From: CAYLSV01 sp964386435
Lineage (GTDB): Bacteria > Planctomycetota > Phycisphaerae > Tepidisphaerales > Tepidisphaeraceae
Length of the DNA: 7,373 nucleotides
Assembly: GCA_964386435.1 (NCBI GenBank)
Contig: CAYLSV010000140.1
Location: 1 to 7,373 of the forward strand
Direction of reading: 5' to 3'
Shown piece after piece: positions 1 to 6,039 of this stretch. Both the position numbers and the translations under genes were made by a program. Each line of letters opens with the position of its first letter. Position 1 is the stretch's first letter. The notes under the pieces are model-generated. The model did not search any database. It was given only the letters and a program-made list of their open reading frames with translations, and was not told where the DNA came from.

Positions 1-398
1 TGTCCAACAAGAAGGTCGAGAAGACCAACATCAAGCCGCAGTACGACCAGTGGACCTTCAGCGAGACGGGCAAGAGCGTCCTGATCCTCGCCGACGGCCG
101 CCTGTTGAACTTGGGCTGCGCCACCGGCCACCCGAGCTTCGTCATGTCGGCCAGCTTCGCCAACCAGACGATCGCTCAGATTGACCTCGCCATGTACAAC
201 CGCGGCGAGGAAACCCTCAGCGGCATGAAGTACGACGAGAAAAAGGTCTACGTCCTGCCCAAGATTCTCGACGAGAAGGTCGCCCGCATGCACCTCGACA
301 AGCTCGGCGTGAAGCTGACGGTCATGTCCCAGGAGCAGGCCGACTACCTCGGCGTCGCGGTCGAAGGCCCCTACAAGCCGGAGCACTACCGGTACTGA
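1..398 (+). CDS. ahcY: Adenosylhomocysteinase (S-adenosyl-L-homocysteine hydrolase), C-terminal part
   Basis: This is the last 131 residues of SAH hydrolase; the gene begins upstream of the window and the first complete codon is at base 3. The enzyme reversibly splits S-adenosylhomocysteine into adenosine and homocysteine in the cytoplasm, using tightly bound NAD+, and so recycles the product of SAM-dependent methylation. The family-specific block GCATGHPSFVMSASFANQ is intact. The protein ends in KPEHYRY, the conserved C-terminal tail whose Lys and Tyr are known to reach into the NAD site of a neighbouring subunit in the tetramer. No frameshift is visible up to the TGA at 396-398. A strong hairpin starts 27 bases after the stop, and the next gene on this strand begins 235 bases on, so this is probably the end of its transcript. 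Identification is secure; only the N-terminal domain is missing. Confidence 0.97.
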   Translation, partial: SNKKVEKTNIKPQYDQWTFSETGKSVLILADGRLLNLGCATGHPSFVMSASFANQTIAQIDLAMYNRGEETLSGMKYDEKKVYVLPKILDEKVARMHLDKLGVKLTVMSQEQADYLGVAVEGPYKPEHYRY

Positions 399-424
399 GC
401 GTCGTTCGTCTTAGGCGCGATTTG

Positions 425-467
425 GCCGGCGGGCCGGGAGGGTTGAAGCCCCTGCCGGCCCGCCGGC
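425..467 (+). terminator. Strong GC-rich hairpin after ahcY, probable terminator or palindromic repeat
   Basis: A perfect 13-base inverted repeat (425-437 against 455-467) encloses a second 4-pair stem (439-442 against 450-453) with one G-G mismatch between them and a 7-base loop at 443-449. It lies 27 bases after the ahcY stop. No T-run follows on either strand, so it is not a classical intrinsic terminator. It could stop or pause transcription, protect the 3' end of the ahcY mRNA, or be one copy of a dispersed palindromic repeat. The structure is certain from the sequence; the function is inferred. Confidence 0.55.
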
Positions 468-598
468 GTCGCGTTGGGCCGCGCGAGGTGACCCGTTGGC
501 CTCTTGGCTTGCATCGGCAGCGTGGCCGTGCTACAAGCGTGCTGTCGGATGGGCCTGTTGTGGGCGTTCGTCCCGGCGTCGCCACCCCCGGCTCATAC

Positions 599-612
599 CG
601 TCCGCCCGGACG
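599..612. promoter_or_regulatory. Short palindrome in the leader of the PEP-CTERM gene
   Basis: CGTCCG-CC-CGGACG is a perfect 6-base inverted repeat with a 2-base spacer, 10 bases upstream of the Shine-Dalgarno sequence. As RNA it would fold as a 5-pair stem with a GCCC loop. It could be an operator half-site pair or a small leader hairpin, but palindromes this short arise by chance in GC-rich DNA. Further upstream, TTGCAT (509-514) and TACAAG (532-537) with 17 bases between them are a weak promoter-like pair (3/6 and 4/6 matches to the consensus). I would not rely on that pair. Confidence 0.25.
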
Positions 613-622
613 CATCGGGCAA

Positions 623-628
623 AGGGAG
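623..628 (+). promoter_or_regulatory. Shine-Dalgarno sequence that fixes the PEP-CTERM gene start
   Basis: AGGGAG lies 5 bases before the ATG at 634. The reading frame stays open upstream to at least 496, so this site, together with the signal peptide that begins exactly at 634, decides the start. It is the only convincing Shine-Dalgarno sequence among the starts in this window. Confidence 0.75.
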
Positions 629-633
629 AAACC

Positions 634-693
634 ATGCGCCATAACCTCGCCGCCGCCGTGCTGCTCGCCGCCGCCGCCACAACCGCCCATGCC
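634..693 (+). other. Signal peptide of the PEP-CTERM protein
   Basis: Residues 1-20 start MRHN, continue with an Ala/Leu-rich hydrophobic core and end in the signal peptidase I-type motif AHA before Gln21. This indicates Sec export and supports the ATG at 634 over any upstream codon in the same open frame. Confidence 0.85.
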
Positions 694-3153
694 CAGACGA
701 CCGCCGACTGGGTCGCCGTCTTCGGCGGGTCGTTTCAAAGCCCCGGCAACTGGGCCGCGGGCGTCGTCCCCGGCCCGGCGGACAACGCGCGCTTCAACCT
801 CGGCTCCAACGGCTACACCGTCACCTTCGCCGCCGACGCGACTAACAACCAACTGCTCATCCCCGAAGACAACGTCCGGTTCAACCTCCAGGGCAGCACC
901 TACACGCTCACCGCGCCCACCAACAACCTGCAGGTCGGGTTTGGCGGGACGATCGCCGATCCCAACGTGGGCAACCTGACGATCATGAACGGCACCGTCG
1001 TCACCCAGGGCGTCGGCACGACCGACGCCCGGATCGCCGCCTTTCAACAGCGCGGCTCCGTCACCGTCACCGGCCCCGCCGCGACGTGGAACTACAACGG
1101 CCTGATCGTCGGCAACAACGGTGAGGGCACGCTCAACGTCCTGAACGGCGGCACCGTCAGCGGCAACTTCCTCCGGCTGGGCGGCAGCGGGGTCGCCGGT
1201 GCCGGGCCGAGCATGATCAACGTCACCGGCCCCGGCTCGACGCTCACCGCCGCGACCGATTTCCTCCTCGGTACATCGCACCAGAGTCAACTCAACGTCA
1301 CCGGCGGCGGCACGGTCAACAGCGGCACCACCGGCATCGGCCAGTTCAGCTTCACCTCCGCCGAGGCGACCGTCAGCGGCGTGGGCTCGACCTGGACCAG
1401 CACCGGCACCATCACGGTCGGCGCCGATGCCGACGCCACCGGCACGCTGAGCATCGAGGACGGCGGGCAGGTCGGCAATGTCACCGGTGTCGTGGGCAAC
1501 CAGGTCGCCAACACCGGCACCGTGACCGTCACCGGCGCGGACTCGGCCTGGACCAACAGCGGAACCCTCACCGTCGGCTTCGCCGGCAGCGGGACGCTCG
1601 ACATCGAAGGCGGCGCGGCCGTCACCAGCGGCGGCGGCATCATCGGCAGGGCGGGGGGCAGCGATGGAGATGTGACCCTCTCCGACCCCGGCTCGACGTG
1701 GACCGTCAACGGCAACCTCGGCGTCGGCGGCGACACCACCGCCGGCGGCGACGGCTCGCTCACCATCAACACCGGCACCGAGGTCGTCGTCAGTCAGACC
1801 ACGCGCTTGTTCGCCCCCGGCACGATCAACCTCGACGGCGGCACCTTCCGCACCGGGTCGATCCAAGACAATGGCGGGGCATTCAATTGGACCAGCGGCA
1901 CGCTGAACATCACGGGGCCGCAGGGCGTGAACCTCGGGCAGAATGCGATCTTCCCCGCCGTCACCACGCTCGCCGCCGGGCAACGGCTCGTCATCGACAA
2001 CACGCTGACGGTCGACGCCACCGACGTGCTGCGCCTGACCGGCGGCAACGCCTCGGCCGGCACGATCGCCCTCGACGGCGGCACCATCCTCGGCACCACG
2101 CTCGACCTGACCGACACCGGCAACCTGGTCGGCAACGGCCTCGTCGCCGCCCCGGTCTTTGGCACCAGCACCGCCACGACCATTGCCGCCACGGGTACCC
2201 TCGCGTTCGGCAGCCTGGGCACCACCGACGGCTTCGACTTCGCCGGCACGCTGAACGTCGGCTCCAACCAGGTGATCGTCAGCGACGCCGACCGCGCGCA
2301 CCTCGGGGCGCAGACGACCCTCGCCGCCGGCGGCCGCCTCGGCGCGATCAACGGCTTCGACCTCGCCGGCGGCTCGCTCTCCGCCACGGGCAGCGCCCGC
2401 ATCGACGGCGACTTCACCAACAACGGCATCGTCAGCGGCCCGTCCGCCGCCGGCGAGCGGCTCGCCTTCACCGGCGACGTCAACGGCGCCGGCTCCTACG
2501 CCGGCAACATCCTCTTCTCCGACGCCTTCGCCCCCGGCAACAGCCCGGCCATCGTCCCCTTTGGCGGCAACCTCACCCTCGACGCTAGCAGCACGACCGA
2601 GATCGAGCTGTTCGGCCTCGCCGCGGGCGAGTTCGACCGGATCGAGGTCGCCGGCACGCTCGACTTCGGCGGCACGCTCGAAGTCGTCGCCGGCGGCGGG
2701 TTCATGCCCCTGCCGGGCGACGCGTTCGAGATCTTCACCTTCGCCAGTCGCACCGGCGACTTCGACATCGTGACGGACAGCCTCGGCCTCGTCGGGCTCG
2801 ACTTCGAACTCGTCTACGACGCCGACTCCGCCACCCTCTTGCCGACGCGGCTGCTCGACGGCGATGCCAACTTCGACGGCACCGTCGACCTGGCCGACTT
2901 CACGTTGCTCCGCAACCAGTTCGGCCAGACCGGCCGACTCGCCGCCGACTTCGATCTCAGCGGCACGGTCTCGCTCGCCGACTTCACCGCCTTGCGGAAC
3001 AACTTCGGCAGCACGCTAGCCGGCGACTTGCTGGGGGACCTCGACAGCAGCTTCGCCCTCATGGACGCCTGGGCCGCCACGGTGCCGGAGCCGGGCGTGG
3101 CAATGTCGCTGCTGGGCCTGTCGGCCCTCGGCCTGCGGCGGCGGGTAAAATAA
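634..3153 (+). CDS. Secreted beta-helix protein with T5SS/PEP-CTERM-type repeats, dockerin-like pair and PEP-CTERM sorting signal
   Basis: An 839-residue exported protein, probably a cell-surface or matrix protein. Residues 1-20 form a signal peptide (short basic start, Leu/Ala core, likely cleavage after AHA). Residues 23-125 are a Gly/Asn/Thr-rich entry region, and 144-395 hold five repeats of about 50 residues. Residues 396-630 are less regular beta-rich sequence with more Gly-Thr-Leu rungs. Residues 632-712 resemble the segment that closes passenger helices of autotransporters (PGNSPAIV..., EFDRIEVAGTLDFGGTLEV). Residues 742-793 contain two EF-hand-like dockerin loops, and 817-839 carry VPEPG, a hydrophobic stretch and RRR. 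In this family the last element is recognised by an exosortase that processes the protein at the envelope; no exosortase gene is in the window. The substrate or binding partner cannot be deduced, and no catalytic motif is evident. The start is set by a good Shine-Dalgarno sequence. The gene converges on the permease gene. Confidence 0.93.
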   Translation: MRHNLAAAVLLAAAATTAHAQTTADWVAVFGGSFQSPGNWAAGVVPGPADNARFNLGSNGYTVTFAADATNNQLLIPEDNVRFNLQGSTYTLTAPTNNLQVGFGGTIADPNVGNLTIMNGTVVTQGVGTTDARIAAFQQRGSVTVTGPAATWNYNGLIVGNNGEGTLNVLNGGTVSGNFLRLGGSGVAGAGPSMINVTGPGSTLTAATDFLLGTSHQSQLNVTGGGTVNSGTTGIGQFSFTSAEATVSGVGSTWTSTGTITVGADADATGTLSIEDGGQVGNVTGVVGNQVANTGTVTVTGADSAWTNSGTLTVGFAGSGTLDIEGGAAVTSGGGIIGRAGGSDGDVTLSDPGSTWTVNGNLGVGGDTTAGGDGSLTINTGTEVVVSQTTRLFAPGTINLDGGTFRTGSIQDNGGAFNWTSGTLNITGPQGVNLGQNAIFPAVTTLAAGQRLVIDNTLTVDATDVLRLTGGNASAGTIALDGGTILGTTLDLTDTGNLVGNGLVAAPVFGTSTATTIAATGTLAFGSLGTTDGFDFAGTLNVGSNQVIVSDADRAHLGAQTTLAAGGRLGAINGFDLAGGSLSATGSARIDGDFTNNGIVSGPSAAGERLAFTGDVNGAGSYAGNILFSDAFAPGNSPAIVPFGGNLTLDASSTTEIELFGLAAGEFDRIEVAGTLDFGGTLEVVAGGGFMPLPGDAFEIFTFASRTGDFDIVTDSLGLVGLDFELVYDADSATLLPTRLLDGDANFDGTVDLADFTLLRNQFGQTGRLAADFDLSGTVSLADFTALRNNFGSTLAGDLLGDLDSSFALMDAWAATVPEPGVAMSLLGLSALGLRRRVK
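1063..1818 (+). repeat. Five tandem ~50-residue T5SS/PEP-CTERM-associated repeats within the coding sequence
   Basis: Five units begin near residues 145, 197, 247, 298 and 349. Each runs roughly as V-T-G-x-x-S-x-W-T, then G-x-L-x-V-G, then G-T-L-x-I-x-x-G-G-x-V, then I-G. The spacing is 50-52 residues and sequence identity between units is partial, so this is an old, diverged protein repeat rather than a recent DNA duplication. Such units are known from autotransporter passengers and PEP-CTERM proteins and are predicted to stack as a right-handed beta-helix. Unit 2 lacks the Trp (STLT for STWT), and unit 5 is degenerate after its midpoint. Confidence 0.8.
2857..3012 (+). other. Dockerin-like double calcium-binding motif
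   Basis: Residues 742-793 hold two related halves, each ending in LADFT-L/A-LRN. The first loop places D744, N746, D748, T750, D752 and D755 at calcium-ligand spacing (DGDANFDGTVDLADF). The second places D772, D774, S776, T778, S780 and D783. Type I dockerins have this two-loop F-hand form. In planctomycetes such pairs commonly sit just before a PEP-CTERM tail without any evident cellulosome, so a structural or surface-assembly role is more likely than cellulosomal docking. Confidence 0.75.
3082..3150 (+). other. PEP-CTERM sorting signal
   Basis: Residues 817-839 contain the signature VPEPG, then a short hydrophobic segment (822-834) and the basic tail RRRVK at the very C-terminus. This tripartite layout is the known exosortase recognition signal, and it implies that the genome encodes an exosortase elsewhere. 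Confidence 0.92.
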
Positions 3154-3160
3154 CCGTGCA

Positions 3161-4417
3161 TCAGCTGCCGACGTCCGCGACGAGGTTGTAGACGTTGAAG
3201 CACAGGAGATAAACGAGCGCCGCCATCGCCACGATCGGCAAGAGCGGCCAGCCGCCAACCGACCCCGGCACGCGGAACCTCGGCTCGTAGTCGTCACTGC
3301 GACGCAGCTTGATGAGCGCGACGTTCGTCGCAACGTAGACGCCGTAGACGGCAAAGTTGCTGATCGTTGCCACCAGCCGCAGGTTGCCGATAAGCGCGAA
3401 CGCGGTCGTCGCCACGAACAGCAGGATGATCGCAAAAACCGGCGTGTTCACCTTCGGCAGGACCCGGCTGAACACGCTCAGCCACGACACGTCCCGGCCC
3501 ATGTCCATCAGCAGCCGGCTCGCGCCCATCATGTTCGTCAGGATCGTCTTGCTCGTGGCGAACAGGGCGATCACCGTCAGCGTCACCGCCGCCCAGCGTC
3601 CAGCCGCCGACTCCATCACGGCTGACAGCGGCCCCGATTCGCCCGCCAGCTCCTTTGCCGGCAAGAGGCTCACCGCCGCCACCGCGACGAGCAGGTAGAC
3701 GACGAACACGACGATCTGTCCCGTCACCAGCGCCTTCGGCACGGTCTTTCGCGACTCCTTCGTCTCTTCGGCGCTGCCGACGTGGTCCTCGAAGCCGACG
3801 AAACTGAAGAACGCCAGCGCCGCTCCGGCCGACGCACCGACCCACACGCTCGTGCCGTCCGGCGGCGTCGTGATCGCCTCGAAGTCGAAGCTGAGCAGCC
3901 CGTAGACGATCACGAGCAAGAGGCCCAACACCGTTACGACCGTCGCAGCAATGTTGACCCAGCTCAGCTCCGCCGCCCCCAGCACGTTGACCGCCGCGAC
4001 GAGGGCGATGACGCCGACGACAGCCATCCAGCTCGGTATGTCAACGAGTCGCCCCAGGTAGTCGCCGAACGCGATCGCGATGGCGGCGGGCGCGATGATG
4101 CCGGTCAACAGCAGCAAAAGTCCCGGCAGAATCGCCGCCTTTCGGCCGAACGCCTGGGCGATGTACTCGTACCCGCCGCCGGCGTCGGGATGCGCACTGA
4201 CCAGCTCCGCATAGCTGAGAGCCGTCAGCCCCGCGACGACGGCCGCGATGGCCAGCGCCAGCCACAGGTACCCGCCGGCAATGCCCGCCGCCTCGCCGAC
4301 GATCGCGTAGATCCCGGCCCCGAGGATGCCGCCGACGCAGAGGAAGAGCGAATCCCAGTAGCCCAGCTCGCGTTGCAAGCCGGGCGCGTCCTGATTGGCG
4401 TCGTTCGAGTCGGGCAT
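3161..4417 (-). CDS. APC-superfamily amino acid permease
   Basis: A 418-residue inner-membrane transporter of the amino acid-polyamine-organocation superfamily, predicted to move an amino acid or related amine by proton symport or exchange; the substrate is not deducible. Hydrophobic segments lie near residues 24-48, 50-72, 95-118, 130-147, 153-174, 192-209, 232-252, 276-296, 326-343, 348-369 and 389-413, giving 11 or 12 helices. The broken first helix carries GGILGAGIYA, the family's substrate-binding glycine motif. The sixth carries FFSFVGFEDHVGSAEE, matching the APC pattern F-x-G-F-[DE]...AEE. The length fits the shorter bacterial members with few terminal extensions. The start at 4417 is the best in-frame ATG; another ATG at 4425 is out of frame. 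No Shine-Dalgarno sequence is visible. The gene follows the dehydrogenase by 27 bases, a gap containing the small inverted repeat CTGAT-AGCAG-ATCAG (4427-4441), and is probably its operon partner. It ends 7 bases from the convergent PEP-CTERM gene. Confidence 0.93.
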   Translation of the reverse strand: MPDSNDANQDAPGLQRELGYWDSLFLCVGGILGAGIYAIVGEAAGIAGGYLWLALAIAAVVAGLTALSYAELVSAHPDAGGGYEYIAQAFGRKAAILPGLLLLLTGIIAPAAIAIAFGDYLGRLVDIPSWMAVVGVIALVAAVNVLGAAELSWVNIAATVVTVLGLLLVIVYGLLSFDFEAITTPPDGTSVWVGASAGAALAFFSFVGFEDHVGSAEETKESRKTVPKALVTGQIVVFVVYLLVAVAAVSLLPAKELAGESGPLSAVMESAAGRWAAVTLTVIALFATSKTILTNMMGASRLLMDMGRDVSWLSVFSRVLPKVNTPVFAIILLFVATTAFALIGNLRLVATISNFAVYGVYVATNVALIKLRRSDDYEPRFRVPGSVGGWPLLPIVAMAALVYLLCFNVYNLVADVGS

Positions 4418-4444
4418 GCGTTCATGCTGATAGCAGATCAGACA

Positions 4445-5323
4445 TCAGCCCGCAACGATCGTCCCGCCGTTGGGGTGCAGCGTCTGGCCGCTGTAGAAGA
4501 TGCCGTCGCGGCTGCCGAGGAAGACGTAGGCCGTCGCGATCTCGCCGGGCTCGGCGGGGCGTTCCCAGATCGTGCTGCCGCCGAACTTCTCGACCTTGTC
4601 CGGCGGGAACGTGCTGGGAATCAGCGGCGTCCAGACCGGCCCGGGCGCGACCGAGTTGACGCGAATCTTCTTGTCCTTCAGATTCTCCGCCAGACTCCGC
4701 GTGAAGGCGACGATCGCGCCCTTCGTGCTCGCGTAGTCGAGCAACGTCGGCATGCCCTTGAACGCGGTGACGCTGCACGTGTTGATGACGCTGTCGCCTT
4801 CTTTCAGGTGCGGCACGGCGTGCTTGGCCATGAAGAAGTAGCCGAAGATGTTCGTGCGGAACGTCCGTTCGAGCTGCTCCTCGGTGATGTCGGTGATCGA
4901 CTCCTGCGGGTGCTGCTCGGCCGCGTTGTTGACGAGAATGTTCAGCCCGCCGAGCTGCTCGACCGTGTCGCTCACGGCCTGCTTGCAGAACGACTCGTCG
5001 CCGACGTCGCCCTTGAGCAGGACACACTTTTTGCCGTGCTGTTCGACGAGCGACTTCGTGTCGCGGGCGTCGTCGTCGTTCTTGTCGTAGAGGATGGCCA
5101 CGTCGGCCCCTTCCATCGCGTAGAGCACGGCGACGCTGCGGCCGATGCCGCTGTCCCCGCCGGTGATGAGGGCCCTCTTGCCCTCGAGCTTGCCCGCTCC
5201 GCGATAGCCGTCCGGCACGACCTTCGGCTCCGGCGACATCGCGTCCTGATCCCCCGGCTTGTCCTGCGGCGGCGTGCCCATCTGGTCGATCTCGTTCTGC
5301 TTCGGCTGGTCGTCTCGGCTCAT
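4445..5323 (-). CDS. SDR-family oxidoreductase, general stress protein 39 / YghA-like
   Basis: A 292-residue short-chain dehydrogenase/reductase, cytoplasmic and NAD(P)-dependent, acting on an unknown alcohol or carbonyl substrate. The Rossmann motif TGGDSGIG is at 54-61 and NNAA at 132-135. The catalytic residues are all present: N158, S184 (NTCSVTAF), Y197 and K201 (YASTK). Further marks of the stress-protein subgroup are an N-terminal tail of about 45 residues before the fold (MGTPPQDKPGDQ..., MSPEP), the diagnostic NNAAEQ, APGPVWTPLIPSTFP at 226-240 and LHPNGGTIV near the end. Family members in Bacillus and E. coli are tied to general stress, but their physiological substrates are poorly defined. 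The frame stays open far upstream, so the start is inferred from family length and the typical N-terminal tail; no Shine-Dalgarno sequence is visible. It is the first gene of a likely two-gene operon with the permease and diverges from the DoxX-like gene across a 117-base region. Confidence 0.94.
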   Translation of the reverse strand: MSRDDQPKQNEIDQMGTPPQDKPGDQDAMSPEPKVVPDGYRGAGKLEGKRALITGGDSGIGRSVAVLYAMEGADVAILYDKNDDDARDTKSLVEQHGKKCVLLKGDVGDESFCKQAVSDTVEQLGGLNILVNNAAEQHPQESITDITEEQLERTFRTNIFGYFFMAKHAVPHLKEGDSVINTCSVTAFKGMPTLLDYASTKGAIVAFTRSLAENLKDKKIRVNSVAPGPVWTPLIPSTFPPDKVEKFGGSTIWERPAEPGEIATAYVFLGSRDGIFYSGQTLHPNGGTIVAG

Positions 5324-5373
5324 GCGATGACGTGTGGCAACCGTCGTGCCAGAGCAGGAGACGCACGCATCGC
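5324..5373. promoter_or_regulatory. Two-stem inverted repeat abutting the dehydrogenase start codon
   Basis: GCGATG-A-CGTG (5324-5334) pairs with CACGCATCGC (5364-5373) over 10 base pairs with one bulged base. Inside it, stacked directly on the first stem, TGGCA (5335-5339) pairs with TGCCA (5347-5351) around a 7-base loop; 12 bases between the stems stay unpaired. In the minus-strand transcript the structure ends on the base just before the dehydrogenase AUG, where a ribosome would have to bind. It may be an RNA control element or a binding site shared by the divergent genes. The pairing is seen directly; the role is inference. Confidence 0.4.
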
Positions 5374-5440
5374 CCGACAGCGCTTTTGATGCTCGTGCGA
5401 CAAAGAGGATCTCGCACCACCGGCAACCAGTTTGCTGGCG

Positions 5441-5965
5441 ATGATGAAACACGCCATGAACCACGCCACGACGAACGCCTCTCCGCTGCCGGCCCGGTTC
5501 GACACGATCGACGCCCGCATCAACGACACGCTCGCCCGCTACGGCGTGCGGCTGATGCGGTACGCGATTGCCTTCGTCTTCATCGCCTTCGGCATCCTCA
5601 AGCCGCTCGGCATCAGCCCGGACGAGCCGCTCTTGCGCGAGACGATCGCCTGGGTGCCGCTGGTCTCGACGGACTTCATGCTGCACGCCATCGGCTGGTG
5701 GGAGGTCGCCATCGGCGTCTGCTTCCTCTACCGCCCGCTGCTTCGCCTGGGCATCCTGCTGCTCGCCGGCCAAATGGGCGGCACGTTCCTGCCGCTGGTG
5801 GTCGTGCCCGAAGCGACGTGGCAGGGAGCCTCCGCCGCCAAGTCCTGGGCCGCCTGGGCCCCGACGATGGAGGGCCAGTACATCCTCAAGAACCTCCTGA
5901 TCATCGCCGGCGCCATCATCGTCGGCGGCACCGCCCGCGGCGGCGAGACGGGGCGACTGGTCTGA
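5441..5965 (+). CDS. Small four-helix membrane protein, DoxX / DUF417 (YkgB-RclC) type
   Basis: A 174-residue inner-membrane protein. After a polar N-terminus of about 30 residues, hydrophobic segments occur near 37-57 (RLMRYAIAFVFIAFGILKP), 81-98 (LHAIGWWEVAIGVCFLYRP), 100-124 and 148-164 (ILKNLLIIAGAIIVGG). The pattern of a first helix ending in G-I-L-K-P, then G-W-W-E-V-A-I-G, then a last helix introduced by Y-I-L-K-N-L, fits the DoxX-like superfamily and most resembles DUF417 proteins such as E. coli YkgB (RclC, linked to reactive chlorine resistance). That closer match is from memory and moderate. The molecular function is unknown; family members are associated with redox or thiol stress. 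ATG codons at 5441, 5444 and 5456 and a TTG at 5432 are possible starts with no Shine-Dalgarno sequence to choose between them. It diverges from the stress-type dehydrogenase, consistent with a shared stress role. Confidence 0.85.
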   Translation: MMKHAMNHATTNASPLPARFDTIDARINDTLARYGVRLMRYAIAFVFIAFGILKPLGISPDEPLLRETIAWVPLVSTDFMLHAIGWWEVAIGVCFLYRPLLRLGILLLAGQMGGTFLPLVVVPEATWQGASAAKSWAAWAPTMEGQYILKNLLIIAGAIIVGGTARGGETGRLV

Positions 5966-6010
5966 GGCAAGGCACGGCACCGCCACGAGGCACGACCGTC
6001 AGGGAGAGCG

Positions 6011-6026
6011 ATCGCCGCAAGGCGAT
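6011..6026. terminator. Small hairpin between convergent genes, possible terminator
   Basis: ATCGCC-GCAA-GGCGAT is a perfect 6-pair stem; on the plus strand its loop is a stable GNRA-type tetraloop. It lies 45 bases after the DoxX-like stop and 13 bases after the stop of the convergent acyl-carrier-like gene. A short T-rich stretch (6036-6040) follows on the plus strand only after nine other bases, so an intrinsic terminator is possible but weak. Nothing else is seen in the 74-base gap. Confidence 0.35.
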
Positions 6027-6039
6027 GTCGGGCCGTTTC

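Noticed and set aside
485..633. Sigma-54-type promoter upstream of the PEP-CTERM gene, as seen for some exosortase regulons
   Set aside because: No GG-N10-GC pair with the surrounding consensus could be found in the leader.
322..2301. A 659-codon open frame on the minus strand across the ahcY end and the PEP-CTERM gene
   Set aside because: Its product is a low-complexity Ala/Gly/Asp/Val/Arg mixture with no domain, and it opposes a gene with a clear signal peptide, repeats and sorting signal. Long antisense frames are expected in GC-rich coding DNA.
1698..2588. A 296-codon plus-strand frame encoding an Arg/His-rich protein
   Set aside because: It is the shifted reading of the Gly/Thr/Asp-rich beta-helix codons and has extreme composition and no recognisable motif.
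3782..5389. A 535-codon plus-strand open frame opposite the permease and dehydrogenase
   Set aside because: Its translation is Arg/Asp/Val/Ala low-complexity sequence, while both minus-strand genes have complete family motifs. It is an antisense shadow.
5324..5986. Upstream extension of the dehydrogenase frame to an ATG at 5986
   Set aside because: The extension has no domain, lies antisense to the DoxX-like gene and would more than double the family's usual N-terminal tail. The start at 5323 gives the normal length.
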